Positions 13,290 through 29,292 of a DNA stretch of 64,000 nt are shown here, in pieces. The stretch's first letter is position 1, and every line of letters begins with the position of its first letter. The DNA comes from Adiantum capillus-veneris. Lineage: Eukaryota > Streptophyta > Polypodiopsida > Polypodiales > Pteridaceae. The notes under the pieces were generated by a model. The model saw only the letters and a list, made by a program, of their open reading frames with translations, was not told the DNA's origin and did no database searches. Location: contig CM043946.1 of the NCBI GenBank assembly GCA_014529385.2, positions 37,334,058-37,398,057 on the forward strand. The letters run 5' to 3'. Made by a program: the position numbers and the translations under genes.

Positions 13290-13550
13290 GACGGTCAGGG
13301 GTGGGAAACAAGAGAGGCGACCTCTAAACACCCCTTAAGGCTCCCGTGCTGCTCAATTTGGACTGGGGCAACCACAAGCACAACAAAACAACAAACCCAC
13401 ATCCAAAACCCAACTACACAAGGGGCACCACCTAGTTTAAAAGAGAACTAGGACGCAAAAAAAAGGAGAATTATTAGAGCAACCCAAAATCAAGTAAGGA
13501 CTTTACACTAACCCTAACACCAATGGAACACTCTCACGTGAAAAAACACG

Positions 13551-13600
<50 letters not shown>

Positions 13601-15990
13601 TGTACAACTTAGCTTCAAACTTATGATTTGCACAAGAAGGCACCTAGATCTTGCGGATTCGAGTGACAAGATTTGGTTATAGCATCAATAGCACATTGTC
13701 TTAGGGTTATGGGAGCCCTCTCACCATCCACCCTTTTACAATGGTAGCCAACAAACAATAGCCAATGAATCACAAGGACAATAAAAAAAACAACAACCTT
13801 CAATGAAACAAGTCACCTTATGAAGCTGAATGAGTTTGCCAAGAAAAATTGGAGGAGAAACATGAGCCTTTGGACATGAAATTGCACCCAAAACTACCAA
13901 TTCATTGATGTTGGGGTAGATACAACAATGGTAGAAAGAATATCTTCTACTCGCACTCACTCAACTAGCTCAAGATTTTCTATGCACCAAAGTGATGGTG
14001 TACAGAAAGCTTTCTCTCTCCTTACAACCAAGATAGAACTGGCATCTGCTATGCTCAATCTAGTGTGCAATGGTGTAGAGATTCCTTTTACAAGGAGAGA
14101 TGGGTTTTATTTATAGGTTTTTGGAAGCTTTGATTAGGAAAAGTTTTATTCAATTCTATTGACAAAACAACAGATTAGGAAATATTTTGATTTTTCAAAT
14201 GGGAGTGGGTCTTCCTTATCCCTTAAGCCACATGGATGTGCGCTTAAGAGGAAGAATTATTGAGAGTGAAAGGAGAGAGAGGTGAGTAACTTGGAGGTGC
14301 CTACTCTAGTAGATAGTAGAGGGTGCAATTTACAAGAAGGGTTAGTTGTTAGTGATCACTAGAAAATGTTAGTGGCATATTTACAAAACTGATGATGACT
14401 TGATTGTCGAGGAACCAAGGGTGAATTAGGTGGATGAGCTCTTGAGATTGGTGAAACCTCCAAGAATTATGGACTCACCCTTATGAAAATGACCGCCAGT
14501 TTTTCTTCTTCTTGTGATTCTGCTTCTTGCGCTGCCTTCACGGTTGATCTCCACGATGAGGATGAGGATTATTGATGAAAAACTTTTGATTTGCAGAGGT
14601 TATGCAAGGATAAAGTGCTTAAAATTCATGCCTTTTAGAGGAGTTAACATGAAATTGTAATTTGGGGGTAGTAAAGAGCGGTATGAGAGCATGTGTGTAT
14701 GTAGAAGGCTATGGTGGTAAGAGGGGAAGGAGAGATGGTGAGGAAATTGAGAGGGGCATGGAATTTTGTAAATTTGAAAGGATGATGGAGTTGTGTGTAT
14801 GTGGGTGGGAGTGTGAAAATGTGAGAGAAGAGTGAGAGGATCCTTCTGTGCATAGAATGGGCAGAGTGGGTCACACCAAACAACTCACCACAATTCATTC
14901 TTTTCTCCAAAAATGATGAAATATTTATGTAAAATAATTCAACTCACGAGATACATTTTGTATGTTGACAAGGTTTGCTGATTCGGATGATAGAAGGGTG
15001 CCAAAATTCACCCAAAAAGTTGTGTATTGTGGGACTGCAAAGGTGCTTATGTGGGACCCTTTTTGGTTGAATTCTCCTTATACATCCAAAGGCAAGCCCC
15101 CCATGAGCCATGCCATGACCTAGGGAATCCAAGTGGCCCTTGCCACATGTATGGATGATGAATTTTGAAGAATAAAAAACAATTGTACATGATAGACCTA
15201 GTGCTTGGATCGTTCTAGCCCTTGTCTTTATGAGCACATGGTGTAAAGAAAAAAAATGTGCATGACCCATGAAGGAATATCGTGATAGGACTAGTTTATT
15301 TTGTTTTTGGGTGAAAGAGGAAAATATGCAAGCGAGAAAATATCTAGTGAAAGTGAGTGATAGTGTAGAAACAAATTGCGACTTCCACGAGGGTGCGGGA
15401 TGAAATGCATGGGTTTATTTTGTAAAAATAAATATGATGGGGTATGTACACACTAACATAGAAATATTTCATGTCATGAAAGAATGCAAAGAGATTTAGG
15501 AAAAATGCACACTTAGGTCTATATATTTACACAATTATGGAATAAATTGAGAAAATAATGCTATGCTTAGGTCCTTTATAAGAAATATATTATACACGAA
15601 TAGGACCATTATTTTTTTTATTTTTTTAACCTAACGTGATGACTAGCTCCATGAAGATTGTTTAGAAAATATGGAAAAGAGTCCTAACACACACACATGC
15701 CTATGTACAATGCAAGAGCAAGCTTAGCCATCCTGCTAAGGTGTTTTTATTGTGTGAAGTGGCTCATTAAATAAAATTTTTGAGAGCCAAAAAACGGCTA
15801 TCATCCAGCCCTCCCCCTGGATGATGGTATATTCATGTACCATCATTCGGTGCACATTGGAATGCTAATTGCGGGTGGTTATGTAGTGCTTCGTCCATCA
15901 TTCCTTTGTCCATTGTTACTTTTTCATCCTAATGTTTCACATATGAAGAGCATGATTTTGCTTGATGGAAGAATGAGCAATAGTATCAAG
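13290..15990. other. Repeat-derived non-coding interval
   Basis: No supported gene. It contains a GGCACCACCTAGTTT / AACTAGGACGC inverted motif (13424-13456), a (GA)n tract, and AT-rich flanks. Short frames here lack family features. Confidence 0.4.
13553..13597. repeat. (GA)n microsatellite
   Basis: Uninterrupted GA run that follows the CACCTAGT/ACTAGG module by about 100 bp. Confidence 0.95.
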
Positions 15991-15995
15991 TCAAT

Positions 15996-16392
15996 TGTCA
16001 TACCTTAGTACAAGGTCTCCCTCCTTGATACCTTTGTCTTTGACCTTTTTGTTGAGCTTGTCCTTTATTTGCGTAGCCTTTCTTTTATAGCACTCATAGG
16101 CCGCCTCCCGTTTTCATTCTAGTTCTGCGAGGGTGAGAAGGTGATCTTCCCATGCTGCTTCTTCTCCTTGTGCCACCTGTCCATGAAGTCGCATTGTTGG
16201 AATGTTGAGCTCGATAGGTTGCAAAGCTTCTTGACCATAGACTAGGGGGAAGGGTGTGAACTCTATCGCTTCCTTGTAGGTAGTTCGATAGGCCCACAAT
16301 GCTCCATCCAAGAAGTCATCCCATAGCTTTGTTTTGTTCTTTACCATCTTTCGGATGATTCCTACAATGATTCCATTAGCCTTCTCTACCAT
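15996..16392 (-). pseudogene. Ty3/gypsy integrase C-terminal fragment
   Basis: Minus-strand frame with LWDDFLDGALWAYRTTYK and FTPFPLVYGQEALQPIE, the conserved end of the Ty3/gypsy integrase core and its GPY-side extension. After an in-frame TGA it continues as YKRKATQIKDKLNKKVKDKG then GIKEGDLVLRYD. The upstream integrase core with its D,D,E residues and the reverse transcriptase are missing, so this is a short relic. The foldback element at 16399-17435 begins almost at the point where the gypsy similarity stops (near 16392), consistent with insertion into or next to the relic. Confidence 0.85.
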
Positions 16393-16398
16393 TAGAAA

Positions 16399-17435
16399 AT
16401 TTCGGAGGTCATTTGGAGGGCCTTGTAAGAAATTGTATTTCTCTCTCTAGAGACTTTTTTGAAAATACACTTGCACCTTGTGAGTACGTCCAAAAGGACA
16501 GCCAAACACTCTAAAAAGTAGATTTATATTCCCAACCGTCCTTGAAAACGGTCACTTTTTTATTTAATGCGAGCGTCTTTTTCACGAGGCATGTGCAACG
16601 CATTCAATGCAGCTTACGTCATCACTGAAAGTTGAAAAATCACAAACTGTCAAATAGTGATAGATTTTGAGGCTTTGGACACCACCAATGCGTCCGGAAT
16701 GCCAAAATACCCTAAAAACGAATGTCTACTTGTCTCATTCCGACATCCGGAGAGGCAAAAAATGTGAAAAAACCCCAAAAAATGGGCTTTTTACTTAAGG
16801 CGCGCGAGGAGGCATTCTAAAATTCTAGAATGCCCCTCTGCGCGCCGTTAGTACAAAGTTTCTTTTAGTGATTTTTGGACAATTATCTTTCAAGAAAGCC
16901 CATTTTTAGAGGTTTTTTGACATTTTTCCTCTCAAAAAGCTCCCTAAAAGAGGAAAAAAGGGACTTTTTACTAACGGCTCGCGAGGAGGCATTCCAAAAT
17001 TTTGGAGTGCCCCCTTGCGCGCCGTTAGTAAAATGTTCTTTTAGGGGTTTTTGACATTCTTTGCCTCTTTGGATGTCGGAGTGAGGCAATTGGACATTCA
17101 TTTCTAGGCTATTTGGGCGTTCCGGACGCATTGACAGTATCAAAAGTTTCAAAATCTTCCACCACTTGATAGTTTTGTAACTTTTTGAGTTCTAGTGATG
17201 ACGTAAGCCGCATCAAATGCACCGCATCTACCTTCTGAAAAAGGTGCTCGCATTAAATGAAAGAGAGTGATCGTCTTCAAGGACCACTAGATTATTAAAT
17301 GAGGAGAGGGACACCTCTTATATTTTTGTTAATATCAATCTATTTTTCTACGTAACGTAGGCTCTTGATCTCTCATTGAAAGAGCTTATTTTCCTCTCTC
17401 TTCCAAAAGGCCCTCCAAAAGACCTCCGAAATCTC
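16399..17435. mobile_element. Foldback (long inverted repeat) element
   Basis: The two ends are reverse complements: left TTTCGGAGGTCATTTGGAGG (from about 16399) and right GGCCCTCCAAAAGACCTCCG (ending about 17432). Inner blocks also pair: GACGTAAGCCGCATC-type text near 17206 with its counterpart near 16605, GCGTTCCGGACGCATT near 17110 with its counterpart near 16690, and the GGATGTCGGAGTGAGGCA block near 17072 with 16735. Each arm holds its own nested hairpin (about 16800-16850 and 16970-17030) built on GCGCGCGAGGAGGCATTC and its complement. No coding capacity. It could be a Mutator-type MITE; no clean target duplication was identified. Confidence 0.75.
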
Positions 17436-18620
17436 CTAATGTTTCTCATTATTTATTCCCCTCCAGAGGTATTTTGGCATATTACTACACCTTTCTAGCT
17501 TCTTTCACGCCCTTACCTCATCAACGATGCTTGTCCTCTCTCCCTTTATTGATTTGAAGTCCTTATGGGCTGATTTTAAGCATTGAGGTTCATGCTCATA
17601 CACACTCCTCTCCACCTTCTTCACCATTAGAGATCCTACATGGAGTAAAAATCAGCAAGCTACTCGCAATCCATCCTATTTCAAATCTAATTTACTCCAT
17701 TATGGAGTCTTAAGCTCCCTTTTAATAGAAACCCCCATCCGTCTTGCTCATTTCAACATCCATTTTTGGCTAAAACTCCATGTTAATTCCATCTACTTCT
17801 TGACAAATAGCCATACTTCATTTGTATAAACCCCTTTTTTGTATTCCATTATTAGTAACACCACTAAATCTCTATTTCTAACCCTTCTAATTTATCCACC
17901 CCACCTCATTTCTCTCTCCTCTCACCTTGACCCGCATTTAAAGTGTGGAGTCACATGGATCTTGGGGCTCTCTCAAAATTGAGATTTATCAAGATGATTA
18001 AGTACACTCTATGAAAAATCTAATCCTCCTAGAATCTATAAAAGGAGAGTTTCTTGCACCCATTAGACAACCTCACAATTTCTCAGGAAATTCATTTTGT
18101 AGTGAGGAGTTCTTGGGATAGAAGAAAGCTCCCATTCTAGCCCTAATGCCATCATAGAAGTAGCTTTGAGAGAGATCAAGACTTCATCCCAAGGGATAGC
18201 CTCTCATGATTGGAAGGGGAGTGTGAGTTAAAAGAATTACCCTCATGTACAAATCCCATCTCTCCAATTAAGTGTTAGATATTTCTACTATCATCTCCAA
18301 TCTTCAACGCTCGTCATCATGGACAATGTTGTGGAAGTCATTTTGATTTATTTTTTCATAAGTGTGGAGCTTTATCCTTGTTCTTGCTTGGTGATTGAAG
18401 TGCTAATTTAAGATGTTTGAAGTGCCCACATGTAAGAGGGGTTTTTTAGGTGAAGAGTGAGTCCCCTTGCCTTAAGATAGTGGTGCCCTTGTGTGTGTTT
18501 GTTTGGGTTGTGTGTGTGTGTGCGTATCGTGCCATCCAAGCTAGCAATCGGGATTAAGTTTTCAAGGTTACATTGCTGTGATGGTGTTTCCTCATTCATG
18601 CGTTATATTTGGGGTTTGCA

Positions 18621-18631
18621 TTCTCTCTCTT

Positions 18632-18664
<33 letters not shown>
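18621..18664. repeat. (CT)n microsatellite
   Basis: CT run with a few interruptions. Confidence 0.9.
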
Positions 18665-18876
18665 TTTTTCTTCTTTGGGAACCTTTTAATTTATATTACA
18701 ATATCATGATACAATATGCTATGGTTTCTCCTCAAGATATGAGCTTTTTGATAATATGCAACACCCTTTCTTTGACATCTGCCTCCTTCAGAACCATTGC
18801 ATCCTCTATCATTCTGTCTCTGATAACCTTCAGTGGAACAGTATGATTGAATAGTCGATGTTTCTCAAAAACCTCT

Positions 18877-19002
<126 letters not shown>

Positions 19003-19394
19003 ACCCACGTCCTAGTTTGTACGCAAACTAGGTGGTGCCCTAAGCAAATCACACACATTTGTTTTGCATGGGTCTTGGGTGCTGGGTTCTTTTATATTGT
19101 GTTTTCCCTTAAGTCAATTGAATGACACGGGAGCCTTGAGAGGTGTTTAGAGGCCACCTCCCAGCTGCCCGCCCCGGACCGTCCACCCCGGACCATCTCA
19201 ATATATACATGGAAAGGTTTGGACTGATCTAGGCACTAAAATAGGTACGGTGGTGAGCATCTTTCTTGGTAATTCAAAATAATGCTGGCATTATGGTCAC
19301 CTTATAGATTGTACATCTTTTATAATGAGCATATATAGCTGGCATGCTCCATGAGCAATATATCTTACAAATTGAGAATGGCATTTTAATTTAC

Positions 19395-20560
19395 CTAGGA
19401 ACCTTTACAGGTGCTTTGTTGTTGATGGTTTGATATCTAGAATGGCTTTCACCTTTTTAGGATCAATCATGATCCTTTGCTTTGACACAATGTGTTCTAG
19501 GAGGATTCCAGACTTAACTAAAAATGGACACTTTTTAGGGTTAATTTCTATTCGTATATCGCTGCATCTCTACAAGCATAGCCTTAAATGGTAAAGGTGC
19601 TTGATCTTGTCTCCTACTGCGCTGAAATCATCCACAAAGAATGTCATAAAATAAGTCAGGTAGTCATAAGATATTTCTTGCACCATCCTTTGAAATGTGG
19701 CTGGTGCATTCTTCAGAACAAACATCATCACTGTGTCCACAAAAACTCTCCATTATATGACAAATGCCAGTTTATCTCTGTCTACCAGAGCCATCTTCAC
19801 TTGGTTGTAGCCACTGAAACCATCTAAGAAGGTATACATTTCCTTTTTGGCCACCTCATTGCAAGGGAAATGGATTTGGGATGGTCGCCACATTAAGCCA
19901 TCTCTAGTCAACCCATACCTTGATTTTTATATTCTTTATGGGGACCACTACTATCCATGTGGCTTTGTCTATTGGATATATGAACCCTCAGCAGTCTATC
20001 AATTTCCTCTTTCATTTGTTTGGCATAGTTTGTGTCCATTCTCTATCTTTGTTGTTTGAGCAGCGTTGCTCCTTACTCAAATTAATCTTATGCTCGTAAA
20101 ATTTGGGTTTTTGGCTTTTGTGTCTATGTATGACCAAGAGAACACATCCTTGTATTCTTTCAACAACATAAGTAGTTGTTCTTAGAACTCCTTTTTGAGT
20201 TATGTAGTGATTTTCACCATCTTTTCTTCCCCTAGCATGCCTATATTGACCTCTTGTGGTTGCTCAAGTTTTAATTGCACAGTTGGTGTTGCCTCTTTTA
20301 ACACTTACTCTTACATCCATGCCTTCACATCCTTCTTGGCTTGTTCACTTTTCCTTTGTACTAGGCTTTTTCTTGGCTCATTTATTTGCACTAAGTCCTT
20401 CAGACTTTTCATTCCCAACTGCCAATTTTTGCTAACCTTCTCTAATAGCCAATCTATGGGAACTAAGAATAGAGGCATTAGATCCAAGTTTTGCTTCATT
20501 AGTGCCTGGATGAACTTGGGCTTCTTTTATCTCTGCTTTGCCTTCTAACTTCTTTATTTT
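19395..20560 (-). pseudogene. Ty3/gypsy reverse transcriptase region, degenerate
   Basis: Read on the minus strand from about 20560 down. First comes ELLMLLKEYKDVFSWSY (N-terminal approach to RT, near 20145-20190), then DGFSGYNQVKMALVDRDKLA near 19800, FVDDFSAVGDKIKHL (YxDD-type catalytic box, near 19600-19640), and NPKKCPFLVKSGILLEH with IDPKKVKAILDIK (near 19440-19545). Order and content fit a plant gypsy RT; stops and shifts occur throughout. No PR, RNase H or IN is joined to it here. The minus orientation differs from the gypsy IN fragment at 25050-25900, so they are separate insertions or rearranged. Confidence 0.8.
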
Positions 20561-20762
20561 TACCCAACATAGTCACTTTATGCAGCTCTTTGGACTGATT
20601 TTGCAAATCGAAGGTTGTCTCATTACCCGTTCTATTGTTGTTTTTGTTCCTTCTCTTGTTTGGACTATTGTGGCTGCATTCTCTATGAATTTATTACCCC
20701 TCATCTTGGACACTGTGAATTTTCCATTTTCTTACATCTTTTTTGGATTTTCTTTTTTCTCG

Positions 20763-21000
20763 CCTCTCTGGGTCACTCAAGTACTCTCTGGGCACCTCTA
20801 GCCTTGTGCATTTGGCGGGGCTCTTCAAGCTCCATTCCAGCCTTCGGGATTCACCAGACTTGTTCATCTCCTAGTGCCTCTCTAGGTCACATAGGGATTT
20901 TTTGAGCTCCTTCAACTCCATCATTCCAAAAAAATTCATTTCTTAGTGTCTCTCTAGGTCACATAGGGATTTGTTGGGCACTTCCAACCCCAAGTTCGTT
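20763..21000. repeat. Degenerate tandem repeat beside the gypsy relic
   Basis: Units with GCCTCTCTAGGTCACATAGG recur near 20877 and 20946, with a weaker copy near 20763. Possibly the linker upstream of the gypsy pol. Confidence 0.5.
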
Positions 21001-21326
21001 TCCAGGCTCTTCTATGTGAAAACTAGTGCACAATGCTATGGAGTTGAAGTGGAGAAGTGAACAAAAATAGAATTGTCATGGTTGAGCATGCACTCTAGGT
21101 ATTAAGGATCGATACTACAAAATTTAGGCCTTTTGGACTCTATTTAGCATTTTTCTTGTCAGAAATGACTATTTTTGGGTCCAAAATGGGCAAAGCAGCT
21201 GGTTAAACCAAACCCAAGTTATGGCTCAGAAGTTGTGAAAAGGGTCAATCCCAATGTACCATGACACTCAAAGCAAGGGGGGTGCTTTAATGGCGAAGTA
21301 TTATCACCTTTCCCCCATTTCATGCA

Positions 21327-21474
21327 GAATCTCCAAGGTTTCTCTATGGTACTTCAATTCTTGTATTTGTTTGCATGAAGGAGAGAGTTAGGGGTTTCTC
21401 GAATCTCCAAGGTTTCTCTATGGTACTTCAATTCTTGTATTTGTTTGCATGAAGGAGAGAATTGAGGGGTTTCC
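21327..21474. repeat. Two-copy 74-bp tandem repeat
   Basis: The block starting GAATCTCCAAGGTTTCTCTA at 21327 repeats almost exactly at 21401. Confidence 0.9.
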
Positions 21475-21479
21475 CCTCA

Positions 21480-21893
21480 ATTTTTTGTGTGGGATTTGTA
21501 GAAGAGGGCAAAAGTTTGGATGAATGTGATTACATGGAGAATTTATGGAGGAAGCTAGGATTTTCTATAGAATTTGAAGGGGTTGAAAGTGCACTTGTTG
21601 GGGATCTCCATACGTGGGATTCATTAGCAAAACAAAACTGGACAACAATTGTAGTAGTTGGTACTGTGTTGGAGGAGTTGACTATTTTAGCGAACATGTA
21701 TCGAGAGAACCCAATGCGAACCTTGAATGCAGAAGCTTTGACTAGCATGGAAAGCACAAGAGATCTCTTCTTAAAACCTCATGATTTTGGTATTACGGAC
21801 CCTTTGTATTTAGCAAAGTGTAGCAAACGTGGTGTGAGTGATAGAGTAATGGATGCAACCATAACAACAAAAGAAGCTACAATAACTTTGTGA
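21480..21893 (+). CDS. Hypothetical exon-like open frame, unknown
   Basis: A roughly 138-residue open frame with varied, protein-like composition (for example FEGVESALVGDLHTWDSLA and VVGTVLEELTILANMY). An acceptor-like TTTGTAG lies near 21500, so the true start may be a splice site. It begins beside the 74-bp repeat and ends just before the CACCTAGT/GA-tract module. No family recognised. It could be a transposon ORF fragment or chance. Confidence 0.25.
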   Translation: MFCVGFVEEGKSLDECDYMENLWRKLGFSIEFEGVESALVGDLHTWDSLAKQNWTTIVVVGTVLEELTILANMYRENPMRTLNAEALTSMESTRDLFLKPHDFGITDPLYLAKCSKRGVSDRVMDATITTKEATITL

Positions 21894-22046
21894 CAAAATG
21901 CTATATTGGTGCAGTCCTGAGGGATTACCTGTTGACGAAGGAACTTTGGAATGGTGGCCTCTACACCAAAACAAACTCCATTGCGCCACAAGGAAAATGA
22001 GATGAGGGCACCACCTAGTCTTGGAAGCGTGGACTAGGACCGCCAC

Positions 22047-25040
<2,994 letters not shown>

Positions 25041-25049
25041 CTAGTTAGA

Positions 25050-25900
25050 GGCAATCCTAACATAGCATGCAAAATGACCTTGAGAAGATTTGTTTATGAG
25101 TACATATGTTGCAAATTTGGTGTGCCACTAGAGCTACTTTCTGATAGACGACCAGGATCTAGAGGAGAGCTATTTGATTTCTTATGCGAGAAGCTCAATA
25201 TACAGCATAGATACAGTTCTCCCTATTATCCACAATGTAATGGTCTCAATGAGAGGTTCAATGGAGAGTTGGTAAAGATCTTGACAAAGGTGACTAAAAC
25301 ACATGGAAAAACTTGGGATTCAGAGTTGCCTTGTGTGTTGTGGGCCTACAAAACTGCTATCAACACAAGCACAGGATTTTCTGCAAGTACCACTTAGTTT
25401 ATGGCATGGAAGCTTTACTGCCAATTGAAGTAGAAATTTCAGCTCTCAAGTTATTGTCATTGGAAGATGAGAAAAAAACAAATGCATGGAAAAAGAGGTT
25501 ATTGGATTTACAATGCTTGCAATTGGATAGAGTTATAGCTTTGGGTTACTATGAGGAAGTGCCAAGGAAGGCTAAGCCAAAAGCCAATGAATGCGTAGAG
25601 GATAAGAAAATTGAAAAGGGTGATTTGGTGTTTCGATACAATAGTAAGTTGGGAAATACCTTTCAGAAGAAGTTTCAAATCAAATGGGAAGGTCCTTTTA
25701 CTGTTGTAAATAAATTTGAAAATGGGACATATCAGTTGGCAGACTTAAATGGTGCACAACATAAATATCATGTCAATGCTTATAGATTGAAGAAATATCT
25801 GGCACGTTTGATGAAAATTGTGACTGATGAAATGCTATCAATAGAAGGAGACAATGTTGAGACATCTAAGGATGTAAATGAGGTTTATTTATGGGGATGA
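25050..25900 (+). pseudogene. Ty3/gypsy integrase, C-terminal two thirds
   Basis: Frame one contains FGVPLELLSDRRPGSRGELF (second catalytic Asp) and YSSPYYPQCNGLNERFNGEL (catalytic Glu), then LWAYKTAINTSTGFS. A frameshift near 25380 moves to a frame with LVYGMEALLPIEVEI, the KGDLVFRYNSKLGNTFQKKF region and KWEGPFTVVNKFENGTYQLA, a GPY/F-type module. It ends with a normal stop at 25898-25900 after NEVYLWG. The N-terminal zinc finger and first Asp are absent. Apart from the shift the frames are well preserved, so this relic is younger than the other gypsy pieces. Confidence 0.88.
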
Positions 25901-25951
25901 AATGAAGCAGTTGTTCACCCTGAGACCTCTGCTTGTCATGAATGACTAAGC

Positions 25952-25964
25952 AGGCAAGGGGGGG
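25952..25964 (+). promoter_or_regulatory. Possible polypurine tract of the gypsy relic
   Basis: AGGCAAGGGGGGG lies 50 bp after the pol stop, where a plus-strand primer and 3' LTR start would be expected. The LTR itself was not defined. Confidence 0.35.
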
Positions 25965-25969
25965 CTGGC

Positions 25970-28260
25970 AAGCTATGTCAGATATTTTTTGGATAAGCAT
26001 GAAGTCACTAGGTCATGCCAAAAAGCTTGCCCACTAGCCTCATGTATATATGTGTACATAGCCCTGCAAGTTTTGGAAGTGGCCTTGTGAAAATTCATGT
26101 ACAAAGGTGTCATTTTTCCAAGCTTGAATGCTAATGTTTTGGGTTGTTTGAGTGTTTTCAGTCGTGCTTTATATCTTGTGAATCGGACTTGTACATCATG
26201 AGTTATGAGCATCCGAAGTGGGCAGTCTCAACTTAGAATGTGATTTCGAGTGCATGTGAGAAGGGCAAATAGGCCAACTTGGGGGTCTAAGATTAGAAAT
26301 GCTGAAGTTTTATATTTCTGGAGATAGCCAAGATGATGAGCTTCGAGCCGTGTGTTATAGTGCATGTGCATCATTCGGTGACCAGAGCTCAAGTTGGGAT
26401 CTCTATTCCATCTTAAGATTTTATATTTGTGAAACTTTTACTTTTTTCTTCCATTTCCTTCGTATTCTCACTAGTGTCATTTGTTGTTTAAGTGAGCAAG
26501 CCTCTCTATGTCTAGAACACTCCTAAGGTATCAAAAAATCAAATAATTTTACCAACTAGGACTAGTGGTCAAGTAAATGAGTTAACCTAAAGTCAGAGTG
26601 TCCTAACCTGAAGGCTCATCTATAAAACTAAACTCTAGTTCAATCAACCTAAGAAAAGACAAATTTATACATTGATAATGGTAGATAACATAACCAAATG
26701 CACTTAATCAAACCATGGAAAACCACAATTAGTAAATATAAATACTCATAAGCATGAATCATGGAAAGTAGTACACCTGGAGGTATGGGATGTGACTATA
26801 GCTCTAGAAGCAAAATGCAATGCAGAAGGTAGATCTATCCATGCTACGTGAAAGCTCAAGTCCATCTATGCTACAAAGTCATCAACAAAACACTACCACC
26901 TAGAAAGGTGTGGCAACATAGAAATGAAAGTTTTATTATTTAAATGCAAATAAAAGGAAGTCCTATACTAAGGTATCATACGTGGATGCCTAGAGGGAAA
27001 AAACGCAAAGGGACAAAAGTGCCTCTAGTATAAGCACATGTGTTTAGTACACCATAGTCAATTTGCACAAGTCAAGGTTCTAGTGGAACTAGGAGGGTTA
27101 AGAGAACTCTCTCGAAACAATAAAATCTGCAATTTCCTAGCTCTCTTTCTAATCATTCGCTTGCTAGCACCTAGATCCATGTCAATGGTAATATATGTAG
27201 CTCAAGTAATGTGTCTAGGGATGACATCAATCTATGATTGTATGGTCAATGAACTCTATGGCTCAAGATCCCTAACAGTCTGAGTCTTGCCTAGCTCTAG
27301 GTCAACAACATGGTCAATGGAAATCTCAAGTGAGCTATGGCTCGTGTCAACCTGTGGTGTGATATGTGGCGGCTCTTCGAAAGCCAAATATTCAATATCC
27401 ATGGTATCTCACTCAATGTAGGTCGAGCTCTCCTCACCTATGGTGGTGAATGTCTCGCTCATGTCAGCACTCATCGTAGGGTAGGCCTCTACATATGTTG
27501 TGAACATGGTCTAGATCTCTGTAGCGTGGGTGTGGTCAGAGAAATTGTAGGAGATCTACGAGGATGTGCTATGGTCTGTGGTCTAGGAATCCATATCTGT
27601 ATATGTCCTCTAGTGACTATATAGATGTGAGCCAACCCTGGGATAAACCATCATGTGTCTTGTGGCTCTCAATCCAAACGTGTGTATCATCACTAGCCAA
27701 TGGTCTAGTCTATGTCATCATGAGAGGCATGTAAACGTGTCTAGTGGTCCCACAATAAGCTCTCTATGGTGAGCTAGTGGCTTCATATGTCCTACGTCAT
27801 GCATATGTAGGCATATGTAGTTCTACTCTTGTGAACATCCTCTAAGGTAGGCTCTACCTGATCTCGGGGTGTCTCAAGTGTCGTGGTAGGAGTCACTCTA
27901 GGAAAACTAGTCTCTGAATCCTTGGGTGTGACCTCTACTCTAGGGGGGTTGTGATAGTCATGATCTATAAGTACCTCATATGTCCCTGTCTTGCATGGGC
28001 AATCCAGATTCTCAATTGTCATTGAATCTGGTCGTGGATGCCCATGAGAATCCATCTCAATGGAAACCTTTGTCTCTATCATACATGCAGGTATCTTGAT
28101 CTCAAATGGCTCACTCATAATGTCAGCACTCTCGTGGTCATGTGCATCAACAATATTCTCAAGTGTAGGATCTGGTGGGACATCTATGGCTTTGTCTCAT
28201 GTGCTCTATATCTACCCTCGCCTCTTCCATGATCTCAACAGATGTCTGTCTGCTAGATGT
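25970..28260. other. Non-coding interval: possible gypsy 3' LTR and R1-related flank
   Basis: About 25970-26560 could be LTR sequence of the preceding gypsy relic (inference). From about 26600 AT-rich unique-looking sequence follows. From about 27300 protein-like minus-strand blocks continuous with R1 copy 2 appear (for example DHDYHNPPRVEVTPKDSETS near 27900-27960). No complete gene. Confidence 0.35.
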
Positions 28261-28269
28261 CGTGGATGA

Positions 28270-28867
28270 TGTAAATCTAAGTCCTTTCACCCATGTAGAA
28301 GATGTGTTCATAGGGTCTACTATAGGCTCAACTACACTACATGGAGTACAAAAATAAGGTCGTATATGTACCTCCATAGTAAACGCTCTTATAGGTACCT
28401 CGTAAGGAATCTGGTGGGAAATCACTGACTCTGTTCGAGGTAGGGTACTCTCCAAATCTGGCTCTGGTACTCATGTACATCCTCTAACGCTTATCAACAT
28501 AAAGGGGTCCACCATCACACAAGTACAAGCATAAAGTCTATGGTAGCTCCAAGGTGTCTGGATGATCCTCACAAAGAGCTAGCATGAAACTCCTTGGAGT
28601 ATCCCCGGTCATAGGTCTATATGATGTGCCAAAACTATCAAGGATGTGATCTGGCAAGGGTGGGTGTGCTTGGGCTCTAAGCAACTCAAAACTAGGTGTT
28701 TCACGATCCGTAAGCTGAAGCTAGATATACCTCCTCTGTGTGTCTGCATCTGAATGTATAAGAAATCCATCTATCTCGCCATACATCCACAATAACCTAT
28801 CAAACAGGGCCTCTTGATCCATGATTGCCAAAATCTAACAGTCTAGGTCAAATCCGATGTCAATAAG
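28270..28867. repeat. R1 copy 2, left part
   Basis: Matches 8880-9487 of copy 1 up to CAATAAG, where the copia element begins. Continues at 44850. Confidence 0.8.
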
Positions 28868-29292
28868 TGTTAAGTATGGAGCCTGATTTACCTTGTAATC
28901 TTCTGTGGTAAAAGTGCACATTTGTAAGGCTCCCATTATGAGGAGAAGCCATCGTGCGTGAAGGAAAATCACTCACCGAAAACCAAAATTTTCACGGCCA
29001 AAAATCAGGGGCAACTTTAGAGGCCTCGGGGGCGGAAGCCCCTGATACTCTTTTTTTTCCTTCGCCAAAATATTTCTTTTCACGTTAATATTATGGTCGG
29101 ACGGTGGCCGAAAAGTGGTCAAAAAAGAACAGGTCGGTTGGCCGGTGGCCGGTGGCCGAATTCAAAAGCGGACTTGTCTTCTCAAGGGCGGCCACACATG
29201 GGCAGATTGAAGGGTTCGATTTGGACTTATCTACACAAGGGCGGCTACACATGGTTGCCTCTCATGAGAGAGGGAATTAAGCCCTTTTGGCC

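Larger units (their letters stand above)
8877..13290. repeat. Dispersed repeat R1, copy 1 (uninterrupted)
   Basis: This segment is closely similar to 28270-28867 joined to 44850-48160 and to 59354-59600. It gives the pre-insertion state of R1 copy 2: at about 9490 it reads CAATAAGCACATGC with no insert, and at about 13040 CTCCACCCTAGCTCTCC with no insert. Contents are a minus-strand protein-like block (8877-9326), then AT-rich non-coding DNA with T/A runs (10080-10460), TG-rich tracts (10825-10965), a G run (11085-11116) and a GA tract (11879-11909). R1 itself was not recognised as a named element. Confidence 0.75.

Noticed and set aside
14644-15270. Minus-strand frames of 88 and 108 residues
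   Set aside because: His/Pro/Ser-rich without motifs, not supported by any splice context or homologous copy in the window.
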